Source: an uncultured Planctomycetaceae bacterium (GTDB lineage Bacteria > Planctomycetota > Planctomycetia > Planctomycetales > Planctomycetaceae). Taken from it: a stretch of 10,186 nt of DNA. Made by a program: the position numbers and the translations under genes. The notes below the pieces were generated by a model. The model was not told where the DNA came from. It made no database searches and was given only the letters and a program-made list of their open reading frames with translations. Location: the NCBI GenBank assembly GCA_903823545.1, contig CAIJTL010000520.1, positions 1 to 10,186 on the forward strand. Reading direction: 5' to 3'. Below are positions 1-6,860 of the stretch, in pieces (positions within the stretch are counted from its first letter, which is position 1; each line of letters opens with the position of its first letter).

Positions 1-47
1 ATCCGGCTCGTTAGCTACCAGTCGTCTTTGCGACGTGTGAGGACGTC

Positions 48-935
48 CTAATTTCCAGGTTGAGTGAGATTTCGTTGTCCCCACGAGATCGGAATCGTCG
101 GCGGAACTCTGTGCAAATCCTTGCGCACATCCTTCGGCCGAGGCTGCCAGTATTTCACGAAACGGCCGAGCTGTTTCACCGCTTCGAGATAAGCTCGCTC
201 CCCTTTTTCTTTCGAGCCGAGTTCCGCATCGCCGAGCACTCCGGTATCCGAATAACTGCTCGTCCAAGAGACGACTGTGGCGGCACCGGCTCCAAAGAGG
301 TCAACCCAATTGAACGGGTTGTCTTCATTGTTAAAGCTGATTGTTCCGCTCTTGATTTTGTCTTTGCGGACGTCTTCTTCGGCGAGATACAAGTACAATG
401 AAGTCTCTAATTCGCACGCGTGAGAACAGCCACCAGGAAACTTGCTTTCACGCCATGACGGCATGAAGTCCTTATCGACCATTAGCAGATTCCACCAAGC
501 GATTACCACGCACTCCGCATCCGTTTCGAGATTTGTGCGTCTGGCGGCGAGATCGAGATTCGGCATATTTGAACCGTGACCATTCAGCAGAATGATCTTC
601 TTGAAGCCGTGATACGCGAGCGACCGCGTGACGTCGAGCACTTGCTCCATAAAAGTCGTGTAATTGGTGTTGATGGTTCCGGGAAAATCCATCACATGGC
701 CGGTGTAGCCGTAAGACAAATGTGGCAGGACGAGAATCTTGTCTCGAAGATCTCGGCCAGTTCCATGTGCGATCCCGCCAGGACAAACAAGGTCTACGTC
801 CAACGGTAGATGATGCCCATGTTGCTCGACCGCACCACACGGAATGATGCACACTTTTTGCATTTCGACCGCGTCGTTGATTTCTGGCCAAGTCAGTTTT
901 TCATAACGCCACTCAGTCGCAGCTCGGCTCGTCAC
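48..935 (-). CDS. Creatininase-family metal-dependent amidohydrolase
   Basis: A 295-residue protein of the creatininase family, cytosolic metal-dependent hydrolases of cyclic amides and related C-N bonds (creatininase, FAPy deformylase, mycofactocin MftE). The family motifs are visible: G-A-V-E-Q-H-G-H-H-L-P at residues 34-44 with Glu37 and His39, an acidic ligand at Asp46 or Asp48, N-G-H-G-S-N at 118-123 with His120, and H-A-C-E-L-E-T-S at 172-179 with Glu177. These are the metal ligands and catalytic residues known for the family, and the length is normal. The start is GTG at 933-935, preceded by AGGAG (944-948) at 8 nt spacing; the stop is TAG. It lies 108 bp downstream of the cyclodeaminase-family gene on the same strand, with no clear terminator between, so co-transcription is plausible. 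The real substrate is not deducible; creatinine itself is only one possibility. Confidence 0.9.
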   Translation of the reverse strand: MTSRAATEWRYEKLTWPEINDAVEMQKVCIIPCGAVEQHGHHLPLDVDLVCPGGIAHGTGRDLRDKILVLPHLSYGYTGHVMDFPGTINTNYTTFMEQVLDVTRSLAYHGFKKIILLNGHGSNMPNLDLAARRTNLETDAECVVIAWWNLLMVDKDFMPSWRESKFPGGCSHACELETSLYLYLAEEDVRKDKIKSGTISFNNEDNPFNWVDLFGAGAATVVSWTSSYSDTGVLGDAELGSKEKGERAYLEAVKQLGRFVKYWQPRPKDVRKDLHRVPPTIPISWGQRNLTQPGN

Positions 936-1043
936 AGAGTTGTCTCCTGAAAATCGGGAAGCTTAGTCAGTAAATCAAAATGACATGCAAGGAACAAAGA
1001 GTTGTGACTTTTGATCTCAATTGGTCATTCGTCATAAGCAGAA

Positions 1044-2006
1044 TCAAAACGGCAATGGCAGTCCAAGTTTGGCTTCACGTGCCAGTTGGAGCACCTTGGC
1101 TCCGAGAGCAACGTCTTCAATCGCGAGCCCAACTGACTTGAACAGCGTGATGTTTTCAGGAAGTGCGCGGCCGGTTTGGTGGCCGGAGACAATGCCAGAG
1201 AGTTCTTGCATCAACGACCAATCGGTGACCCCTGCTTCGATAGCCGGGACAAAGTCGCCCGCCTCAATCCGACATTGTTCCAGACTGTCGCAAATGATGC
1301 GGTCAGATCGCTCAATCGTTGTGACATCAACTTCTGCTTTCGACAAGAAGTTTGAACCAACGACATTCAGGTGCGTCCCTTCATCGAGAGACCGACCGTC
1401 GAAAAGCGGCGTTTTACTTGTGGTCGCGCAGATGACGATGTCCTTCTCCGCCGCTGCATCATCTGGGGTATGCGCTGGGACAACACGAGTCGCGCAGTAC
1501 TCGGACATCTCGGCGGCAAAAGCTTCTCTTCGCGCCGCGTCACGGCAATAAACTTCGACACGATCAATTCGACGTACCGAGCAAACAGCCTTCAGCTGTG
1601 TGCGGGCCTGCAAGCCCGCACCAAAGAGGCCGACAACTTTCGCGTCGGGTCTCGCAAGGAACTCCGTTGCGACCCCGCTTGCTGCTCCCGTGCGAAGTTG
1701 GCCGAGCGTATCCGCTTCGATCATCCCGATCGTTTCGCCAGTCGTCAGATCATAAAGACCGACCAGAAACCGAGCCTTATCCTTCGTGGTGGTGTAGGCC
1801 TTCCACCCACCGATGTTGAGATATTCGCAGACTCCCGACATCGTGTGCAGCATCATCTTGCCGCCGACAACACGAGCTCGTGGAATGTTCTTCGCTCGCC
1901 CCTCAGCAAGCTGGCGAAACAACTCCTCAATGACCTCAATCGAGGTCGTCATGTCGAGAAGTTCGCGGACATGGTCTTCTGTCAAAAACAACGCAGACAT
2001 CGTCAT
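1044..2006 (-). CDS. Ornithine cyclodeaminase / mu-crystallin family protein
   Basis: A 320-residue NAD(P)-dependent enzyme of the ornithine cyclodeaminase/mu-crystallin family, which includes ornithine cyclodeaminase, alanine dehydrogenases and ketimine reductases. Visible features: G-G-W-K-A-Y around Lys69, a family-conserved lysine; L-R-T-G-A-A-S-G at 104-111; the Rossmann motif L-F-G-A-G-L-Q-A at 127-134; V-G-S-N at 216-219 followed by Glu225 and Asp227; and a C-terminal L-F-K-S-V-G-L-A-I-E-D signature at 288-298. Length is typical. ATG at 2004-2006 is used here; a second ATG two codons later (1998-2000) is equally possible, and neither has a good Shine-Dalgarno (only a G run). It starts 30 nt after the csrA stop and precedes a creatininase-family gene. 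Substrate specificity (ornithine, alanine, a cyclic imine or other) cannot be assigned from sequence. Confidence 0.9.
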   Translation of the reverse strand: MTMSALFLTEDHVRELLDMTTSIEVIEELFRQLAEGRAKNIPRARVVGGKMMLHTMSGVCEYLNIGGWKAYTTTKDKARFLVGLYDLTTGETIGMIEADTLGQLRTGAASGVATEFLARPDAKVVGLFGAGLQARTQLKAVCSVRRIDRVEVYCRDAARREAFAAEMSEYCATRVVPAHTPDDAAAEKDIVICATTSKTPLFDGRSLDEGTHLNVVGSNFLSKAEVDVTTIERSDRIICDSLEQCRIEAGDFVPAIEAGVTDWSLMQELSGIVSGHQTGRALPENITLFKSVGLAIEDVALGAKVLQLAREAKLGLPLPF

Positions 2007-2036
2007 AGCCCCAGCAAAGTGGCCGACGACCTGCCG

Positions 2037-2243
2037 TTAGACCCCTGCTGGCTCAGCAAGTTCGATCAGCGACAGCGATTCATCCGCCTGTTCGCGATCA
2101 TAGACTTCTTGACGCAGGATCGGAACCTCCTGTGGGCAGCGGAATCCGAGCCGAACTTTACCGTGTTTAATTTCAACTACGGTCACTTCGATGTTCTCGG
2201 CAATCCTTACCGTTTCACCGACTTTTCGACTGAGAACTAACAT
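2037..2243 (-). CDS. csrA: CsrA/RsmA carbon storage regulator (RNA-binding)
   Basis: A 68-residue CsrA, the small dimeric protein that binds GGA motifs in mRNA leaders and controls translation and stability of mRNAs for carbon metabolism, motility and biofilm. The protein opens M-L-V-L-S-R-K-V-G-E, the canonical first strand, and keeps Leu4, Arg6 and Arg44, with the E-V-P-I-L-R-Q-E-V-Y core; Leu4 and Arg44 are central to RNA binding in characterised CsrA. It is somewhat longer than the 61-residue E. coli protein because of a C-terminal tail (residues 51-68); longer tails occur in CsrA proteins that bind FliW, but no fliW is in this window. ATG 2241-2243 was chosen because it begins the conserved fold and has AAGGAGGAG just upstream. 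The frame stays open to 2465, but that extension shows no family similarity. It is the first gene of a possible csrA-cyclodeaminase-creatininase unit. Confidence 0.95.
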   Translation of the reverse strand: MLVLSRKVGETVRIAENIEVTVVEIKHGKVRLGFRCPQEVPILRQEVYDREQADESLSLIELAEPAGV

Positions 2244-2250
2244 CGCATCT

Positions 2251-2258
2251 CCTCCTTG
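2251..2258 (-). promoter_or_regulatory. csrA Shine-Dalgarno overlapping a CsrA-type binding motif
   Basis: On the minus strand this reads CAAGGAGG, within AAGGAGGAG a few nt before the csrA ATG. It is a near-ideal ribosome binding site and it fixes the start codon. It also matches the CsrA core consensus CARGGAUG at 7 of 8 positions, so CsrA binding here could block ribosomes, as known for csrA autoregulation in other bacteria. The ribosome-site role is clear; the autoregulatory role is inference. Confidence 0.6.
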
Positions 2259-2280
2259 AGGCAACCGGACGGCCAACCTC

Positions 2281-2288
2281 GATCCCTG
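2281..2288 (-). promoter_or_regulatory. Candidate CsrA-binding site in csrA leader
   Basis: On the minus strand this reads CAGGGATC, 7 of 8 matches to CARGGAUG, about 38 nt before the start codon. With the Shine-Dalgarno motif it would give two sites on one leader, suited to bridging by a CsrA dimer. A related TAGGGATC lies at 2318-2325, partly in the loop of a 7-bp hairpin (stems 2314-2320 and 2327-2333). Short motif matches only; unproven. Confidence 0.3.
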
Positions 2289-2324
2289 AGTGATCTCTCT
2301 CGGTTCATCAACTCGCCGATCCCT

Positions 2325-2351
2325 AAATCGGCGTCTCACCGCGAATCTTTC
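2325..2351 (-). promoter_or_regulatory. Candidate sigma-28 (FliA-type) promoter for csrA
   Basis: On the minus strand, GAAAGATT (2344-2351), an 11-nt spacer (2333-2343) and GCCGATTT (2325-2332). Compared with the FliA consensus TAAAGTTT-N11-GCCGATAA, each half matches 6 of 8 with the exact spacer length. Transcription would begin near 2318, giving a csrA leader of roughly 75 nt. The -10 half overlaps a small inverted repeat (2314-2333), which would then act in DNA rather than in the mRNA. No experiment or comparison supports it yet. Confidence 0.3.
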
Positions 2352-2520
2352 GTTCGATTCATACCTCGGATGACCGCCAGTCCTACGACTTAAACGCCAA
2401 GCTTTCGGGAAATTGCACAAAAAATCTGAAGAAAACGGCTGAAATCTTACAAAGTGTCCGGCCATGTCTGAGAGGCTATCCCCTTGGATGTCGTCCGACT
2501 TGATTAAGTTTCATCCAATT

Positions 2521-2562
2521 TCATAAAGACAAAGAGCTTGGTTCCGTGACAGAACCAAGCTC
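2521..2562 (-). terminator. Intrinsic terminator downstream of tpx
   Basis: A perfect 11-bp inverted repeat (2534-2544 GAGCTTGGTTC, 2552-2562 GAACCAAGCTC) with a 7-nt loop. Read on the minus strand it is followed by TTTGTCTTTATGA (2533-2521), a U-rich tract, and it lies 52 nt after the tpx stop. The plus-strand side lacks a T tract, so it most likely ends tpx transcription and insulates csrA. Confidence 0.75.
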
Positions 2563-2613
2563 CTCGAATTCAAAAACCGATAGAAGATGCGCGTTGCCGC
2601 AGCTCAACTAAAA

Positions 2614-3132
2614 CTAAACCTTTGCCGCTGCGATCACCGCTTCGTAGTTCGGATGTTCGGCGATCTCTTTGACATATTCGACATGCGTAAGAGTTCCCTG
2701 ACCGTCAACCACAAAAATCGCCCGACAGAAGCAGCGGTCAAGACCACCACCTTGAATGAGCACGCCGTAGTCTTCGCCAAACTTCGTGCAACGGTGAGCG
2801 CTCAAGGTCTTGATGTTCTGGACGCTCTCGGCTCCGCACCATCGCTTCTGACCAAATGGCAGGTCCATGCTCACAACGAGCACTTCGACATTTGGAAGAT
2901 TCTTGATCTCGTCATTAAAGCGCTTGGTTTCCAAGGCACAGACTGGTGTGTCGAGCGACGGAATCGCCGCGATAACTCGGGTCTTGCCAGCGCTTGATGC
3001 CAAGGTGACTTCTTGCAGCCCGTTGTCCTGCAACTTGAAGTCTGGAGCGGCCTGTCCGACCTTGAGTTCGCTTCCGGCCAGCGTGACTGGGTTTCCTTTG
3101 AGTGTCACTGAGCCGGTACGGGTTTCTGCCAT
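2614..3132 (-). CDS. tpx: Thiol peroxidase (Tpx-type atypical 2-Cys peroxiredoxin)
   Basis: A 172-residue thiol peroxidase of the Tpx subfamily, which reduces hydrogen and alkyl peroxides in the cytosol using thioredoxin. The N-terminal T-L-K-G-N-P-V-T-L-A-G block (10-20) and K-V-G-Q-A-A-P-D-F (24-32) are typical. The catalytic motif P-S-L-D-T-P-V-C at 58-65 supplies Thr62 and peroxidatic Cys65; Cys99 in W-C-G-A-E-S is the resolving cysteine; Arg137 matches the conserved active-site arginine. Three further cysteines (115, 134, 136) are extra to the usual pair. The start at 3130-3132 has AGGAG nine nt upstream (revcomp of 3142-3146) and begins the family fold; the frame is open to 3225, but those 31 residues do not look like Tpx. 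It is followed by a strong terminator and lies 120 bp downstream of the NagB fusion gene, so it probably has its own promoter. Confidence 0.95.
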   Translation of the reverse strand: MAETRTGSVTLKGNPVTLAGSELKVGQAAPDFKLQDNGLQEVTLASSAGKTRVIAAIPSLDTPVCALETKRFNDEIKNLPNVEVLVVSMDLPFGQKRWCGAESVQNIKTLSAHRCTKFGEDYGVLIQGGGLDRCFCRAIFVVDGQGTLTHVEYVKEIAEHPNYEAVIAAAKV

Positions 3133-3197
3133 GCTTAATTTCTCCTGCGTGTTAAGGATTCGACGAAAAGCCGTCGAGGATTTGTTGAAGCTGCGCG

Positions 3198-3225
3198 AGT
3201 ATCGCGAGTCTCGGAAGGGATTCAA
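3198..3225 (-). promoter_or_regulatory. Candidate sigma-70-type promoter of tpx with overlapping direct repeat
   Basis: On the minus strand, TTGAAT (3220-3225), a 16-nt spacer and GATACT (3198-3203), each 4 of 6 to the -35 and -10 consensus, about 65 nt before the tpx start. The heptamer CGCGAGT (plus strand) repeats at 3194-3200 and 3203-3209, a 9-bp period overlapping the -10, which could be an operator. Weak evidence. Confidence 0.25.
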
Positions 3226-3252
3226 GGCTGGCAGTGAACGCCACGACTCACA

Positions 3253-5148
3253 TCAAAGTTTTTGCCCGCGATATCGCAGAAAGCCTTCGAGTGCAAAAAA
3301 TTCTGGGAGGCCGAGTTCGTTGTAGGTTTTCGCGGTTTGTTTCGTTCGTTCTTCGGCACGCATCCAAAATTCGCGGTCGTCGGAGCCCATGAACATGGCT
3401 CCGTCTTTTTGGCTTTCATGACGCAGGATGGCCTGTTTCTTTTTGAGCATCACTTCAGGGCTGAGCGGGACTGCTCGTTCGATTTCGTGAGGTTCGTATT
3501 CTTGCCACGCGCCGCGGTACATCCAGACTTCGGGCGAATAGCCTTCACCGTTGAGCCGGGTCAGCACCTCAATGATGATCTGCGCACAGACTCGATGCGT
3601 GCCGTGAGGATCGGAGAGATCCCCAGCGAAGTAGATTTGATCCGGGCGGACAACTCTAAGTTTTTCCGCGATGACTTGGATGTCCGCTTCGCACATCGGG
3701 TTCTTCTTCACCTTGCCTGTGCGATAGAAGGGGAGATCAAAGAAATGCTGCCGCTCCGGCGGAACGCCAACGAGGTCGCACGCGGCCGATGCTTCAGTAC
3801 GGCGGATGAGACCTTTCAGCTCCAAAACTTCTGGTGAATCTTGATCGCCCGGATTCTTCGAACGAATGTCCTGCCGACATTTCTCCAGTCGTGATGCTGC
3901 GTCCGGATGCAAGATATTCAAGACGCGCGAACTCTCTTCGACGTAATCAATGTGTCGCCGACACGAATCATCGCGTACGGCGATATTTCCGGTCGTCATG
4001 TATCCGACATGCACTTCATGGCCTTGATTGACCAACGTGATGAACGTGCCGCCCATCGAGATCACATCGTCGTCGGGGTGCGGGCTGAATATGAACGCTT
4101 TCGTCTTTTGGTCACCGCCGGGCTTCGTACAGATTGTGCTCATCATCTGCTCGAAGACTCGCTCGCGAATTGCTGCCACGCCACCCTCTAGATGCAGGAT
4201 GTCATACAGGTGATGTTGGAGAAAATCTTTGGCATCGAGTTTCAAGAGCGGCTTCTGACATTGTTGCGACAACCAAATGAGTGCTCGCTTCTGAAGCAGC
4301 GGTGTCCATTCGACGGGGCGCGTTTGCCAGGGAGTTCTCACATCGGTCAGCCAAGCGGCAGACGCCTCGTCGATAATGACTTCGCTGGCGAAATGCCGTT
4401 GCAGAAAACTCGCAGGAATGTCGGCGGTCGGTTCACCTTCGACCATTTTGCGAACGACCCACGCTTTATGCTCGCCGAGCGCCATCAGGATAATTCGCCG
4501 AGCACTGAGGATCGTTCCTACCCCCATTGTGATCGCTCGAGTTGGGACTTTTTCTTCGCCACCGAATTCAGCCGACGCATCGCGGCGAGTCATCGGGTCC
4601 AGCGCGACCAGTCGAGTCTTACTGTTGCGATCGCTTCCCGGTTCGTTGAAGCCGATGTGGCCATCTCGACCAATCCCTAGCAGTGGCAAATCGAGACCAC
4701 CGGCCGCTTCGATTTGTTGTTCGTACTTGTCGCAATCACGCTCAACTGTATCGAGCGTCCATTGTCCGCTTGGAATATGGACGTTTTGGCGTTGAATGTT
4801 GATGTGGCTGAAGAGATGCCCCCACATGAAGCTGTGGTAGGAGTGAACCGACTCCGGCGTCATCGGCCAATACTCATCGAGGTTGAACGTGACGACTCGC
4901 GAAAAGTCGAGCCCCTCTTCGTTGTGCATCCGCACCAGCTCACGATACACGCCAATCGGCGTTGAGCCGGTCGCCAGTCCGAGCACTGTCGATTGGTTAG
5001 CCGCGTTCTTTTCTCGAATGGTGTTGGCGATAATCGTCGCCACATACTTGGCCGCTTCGCTCGAATCGCGAAACATTTTCGTCGGCACTTTCGCGCAACG
5101 CATGACTTGAGCCGGTTGGGGAGTTGTGGTCGTCGAAGGGCTGGGCAT
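3253..5148 (-). CDS. nagB: Glucosamine-6-phosphate deaminase fused to PIG-L deacetylase
   Basis: A 631-residue two-domain cytosolic enzyme. Residues about 17-290 are a NagB domain (glucosamine-6-phosphate to fructose-6-phosphate plus ammonia): L-A-T-G-S-T-P-I-G at 58-66, F-N-L-D-E-Y with Asp91, and G-I-G-R-D-G-H-I-G-F-N-E-P at 158-170 with Asp162, His164 and Glu169, equivalent to the E. coli catalytic residues. Residues about 350-600 are a PIG-L/LmbE zinc deacetylase: S-P-H-P-D-D-D at 355-361 with His357 and Asp360, and D-P-H-G-T-H at 513-518 with the third zinc ligand, probably His518. This domain order is known in Bacteroidetes and planctomycetes; it would couple deacetylation of an N-acetylated sugar to deamination, though the deacetylase substrate is unproven. 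ATG 5146-5148 has a poor Shine-Dalgarno; Met16 (5101-5103) is a possible alternative just before the conserved fold. A solo PIG-L gene is divergently transcribed 204 bp away. Confidence 0.92.
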   Translation of the reverse strand: MPSPSTTTTPQPAQVMRCAKVPTKMFRDSSEAAKYVATIIANTIREKNAANQSTVLGLATGSTPIGVYRELVRMHNEEGLDFSRVVTFNLDEYWPMTPESVHSYHSFMWGHLFSHINIQRQNVHIPSGQWTLDTVERDCDKYEQQIEAAGGLDLPLLGIGRDGHIGFNEPGSDRNSKTRLVALDPMTRRDASAEFGGEEKVPTRAITMGVGTILSARRIILMALGEHKAWVVRKMVEGEPTADIPASFLQRHFASEVIIDEASAAWLTDVRTPWQTRPVEWTPLLQKRALIWLSQQCQKPLLKLDAKDFLQHHLYDILHLEGGVAAIRERVFEQMMSTICTKPGGDQKTKAFIFSPHPDDDVISMGGTFITLVNQGHEVHVGYMTTGNIAVRDDSCRRHIDYVEESSRVLNILHPDAASRLEKCRQDIRSKNPGDQDSPEVLELKGLIRRTEASAACDLVGVPPERQHFFDLPFYRTGKVKKNPMCEADIQVIAEKLRVVRPDQIYFAGDLSDPHGTHRVCAQIIIEVLTRLNGEGYSPEVWMYRGAWQEYEPHEIERAVPLSPEVMLKKKQAILRHESQKDGAMFMGSDDREFWMRAEERTKQTAKTYNELGLPEFFALEGFLRYRGQKL

Positions 5149-5352
5149 CGAATGTCTCGTGACTTGGCAGGTTTGTGAGAGGTTGTTTAGCTAAGCGGTA
5201 ATCTGGATCGTAACTAACCCGAAGCGCGAGGGCGAAAGCTCCCAACAGCGTCGATCTGTGTTGCAGATTTCATGAAGCGTCCACCTTCGCTCACGTATCG
5301 GGTTATTGAAACCATTCCTCCCGCATGAAAGCCACCGAAAGGATCGTTTGCA

Positions 5353-6117
5353 ATGCAACGCTCTGTTCCAACTCCGCGAGTGCTCGCCATCCACGCTCAT
5401 CCGGACGATGTCGAGTTTCAATGTGCCGGGACACTGGCGTTGCTGAAACAAAAGGGATGCTCGATCACGATCGCAACAATGACTCCCGGAGACTGCGGCT
5501 CCGCCGAAATGGGATGCGATGAGATTTCCGCCGTCCGTCGAGCAGAAGCAAAAGCGGCCGCCGATCTGCTCGGTGCAGACTATGTCTGCTTGGAGTTTCG
5601 AGATCTCAGTATCACGCATGACAACGATGCTCGTCGTCGTGTGACTGAGGTGCTCCGCCGAGTTCGCCCCGACATCGTCATGACCGCACCGCCGGTCGAT
5701 TACATGTCCGATCACGAAGTGACTTGCAAACTCCTTCGAGACGCCTGTTTCAACGCCAGTGTGCCGAACTATGCAACTCGCCAATGGGAACCCGCTCCCG
5801 CGATCGGCCACATTCCGCACCTCTACTTCGTCGATGCGATCGAAGCTTCCGACTGGTTCGGTCGTCCGATCGAGCCCGAATTCATTCTCGACATCTCGTC
5901 CACCTTCGAGCTCAAACTGAAAATGCTCGCCTGCCACGCCAGTCAGCGCAATTGGCTCCTCAAGCAACACGGCATCGACGAATACCTCGAAAGTTGCCGC
6001 CGTTGGAGTGCCTCCCGCGGCTCACAAATTAGTGCCGCCTTCGGCGAAGCCTTCACGCAATACAAGGGGCATCCCTACCCATCCAACAACCTGCTGCGTG
6101 AAGTGTTGAGTTCGTAG
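5353..6117 (+). CDS. PIG-L (LmbE/BshB-like) zinc-dependent N-deacetylase
   Basis: A 254-residue single-domain PIG-L family deacetylase, enzymes that remove N-acetyl groups from GlcNAc-type glycoconjugates (GlcNAc-PI, bacillithiol and mycothiol precursors, lincosamide intermediates). The metal motif A-H-P-D-D-V-E at 15-21 gives His16 and Asp19, and D-Y-M-S-D-H-E at 116-122 gives the third ligand His121. The C-terminal half, with I-L-D-I-S near 184 and an A-C-H-A-S-Q block near 198-203, resembles BshB1-type proteins in length and layout. No bshA or bshC is in this window, so a bacillithiol role is not assigned. The ATG at 5353 has GAAAGGA (5337-5343) nine nt upstream. It is divergent from the NagB/PIG-L fusion and converges on the HEPN-pair genes with 53 bp between. 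Confidence 0.9.
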   Translation: MQRSVPTPRVLAIHAHPDDVEFQCAGTLALLKQKGCSITIATMTPGDCGSAEMGCDEISAVRRAEAKAAADLLGADYVCLEFRDLSITHDNDARRRVTEVLRRVRPDIVMTAPPVDYMSDHEVTCKLLRDACFNASVPNYATRQWEPAPAIGHIPHLYFVDAIEASDWFGRPIEPEFILDISSTFELKLKMLACHASQRNWLLKQHGIDEYLESCRRWSASRGSQISAAFGEAFTQYKGHPYPSNNLLREVLSS

Positions 6118-6170
6118 TTGCGCGTCTATTTCACAGTTAAAAATGTTCGGTCAGAAATGCCATAAATCGA

Positions 6171-6860
6171 CTAGGATGCTGTCTTGTGGTGTCGTCGAAG
6201 TTCTTCCGCGCGATGCCTCAACGATCGCGAACCGAAACCCATGCGGTATCGCTGCATTACATCCGCTGTTTTTTCAAGTTGTGAAGCGAGTTCGAGCTGC
6301 GAAACGAGTTGTTCATCGGAGGTTCTTAACTCCAGCGCTTCTTCTTCCAAGACTCGCGCTTTCGCAATCATTCGAGCGTCATCTTCTGAGTCACAAGTAA
6401 GCCAGACATCGTCGAGCTCAGAAATCAAAACCTGCCAGGGACCATTCGGCTCTTCACGAACCTTCAAAGGCAATCGTCGAGGGTAGATGAATAATTCCTC
6501 GGTCGCCAAATTTCCGAGCCGTTTTCGGTGCTCACGTTTTGGCTCTCGGATCGGAATCGGATTGCGATCACGCAACGCCACAGCATCGCGAGCGATCGGA
6601 TCTGTCGATGCGATGATTTTGATCTCAGAGGGCGTAAGCGTGCAATCAGCGATCTCTGCAAGAGCGGCAAAGACGACTTTGTATGCTTCGTTCAATTTCT
6701 CGGCGATAACCGACGAACTCGCGAGATAGAGGGTCCACAGGCCTTCTTCAGTGCGCTGGACCCAGAACGCAACTGAGACCGCAAACTGGTTGTGTACCAA
6801 ATGCCGAACCAGAGCCTCACCTTCGGCGATCTTACTCTCTACCAGTAGGTTCGTATCCAT
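6171..6860 (-). CDS. Protein of unknown function, partner of HEPN protein
   Basis: A 229-residue soluble protein without signal peptide or membrane segment; I do not recognise a characterised domain. The N-terminal half (1-90) is a mixed alpha/beta region opening with M-D-T-N-L-L-V-E-S-K and containing W33, W42 and an aliphatic stretch K-I-I-A (81-84). The middle (95-135) is basic and Pro/Arg-rich. The end (165-205) is Glu/Leu-rich and probably forms a coiled coil, followed by a basic tail with H215, H224 and H225. I recall similar uncharacterised proteins in actinobacteria and planctomycetes, from memory only. Its ATG at 6858-6860 lies inside the 3' end of the HEPN gene (22-nt overlap), with only a weak GGA upstream, so translation is probably coupled. 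This arrangement resembles HEPN modules with a non-catalytic or antitoxin-like partner, but that role is inference. Confidence 0.75.
   Translation of the reverse strand: MDTNLLVESKIAEGEALVRHLVHNQFAVSVAFWVQRTEEGLWTLYLASSSVIAEKLNEAYKVVFAALAEIADCTLTPSEIKIIASTDPIARDAVALRDRNPIPIREPKREHRKRLGNLATEELFIYPRRLPLKVREEPNGPWQVLISELDDVWLTCDSEDDARMIAKARVLEEEALELRTSDEQLVSQLELASQLEKTADVMQRYRMGFGSRSLRHRAEELRRHHKTAS

Larger units (their letters stand above)
2244..2613. other. Intergenic region between tpx and csrA
   Basis: This 370-bp stretch holds the tpx terminator at its right side and the csrA leader at its left. Besides the sites listed separately, on the minus strand it contains six GGA triplets between 2465 and 2244, counting those in the three CsrA-like motifs. 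The in-frame open stretch 2244-2465 upstream of csrA has no recognisable protein character. No RNA gene is recognised. Confidence 0.6.

Noticed and set aside
985..1003. A stretch resembling the CGCAAAG-type repeat (GCAAGGAACAAAGAGT) before the creatininase gene
   Set aside because: Similarity to the left arm of the 9032-9143 repeat is short, needs a gap, and has no matching inverted arm; likely chance.
1371..2240. 289-codon plus-strand open frame across the cyclodeaminase and csrA
   Set aside because: It is antisense to two clearly recognised genes and shows no domain; explained by codon bias of the real genes.
2244..2465. In-frame open extension of 74 codons before csrA
   Set aside because: CsrA proteins begin at M-L-V-L, which here has a near-perfect Shine-Dalgarno; the extension resembles no domain and contains the leader regulatory sites.
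3133..3225. 31-codon N-terminal extension of tpx
   Set aside because: It has no Tpx similarity, and the internal ATG at 3130-3132 has a good AGGAG; the extension overlaps the probable promoter.
5191..5970. 259-codon minus-strand open frame across the solo PIG-L gene
   Set aside because: It is antisense to a gene with complete catalytic motifs and shows no family features of its own.
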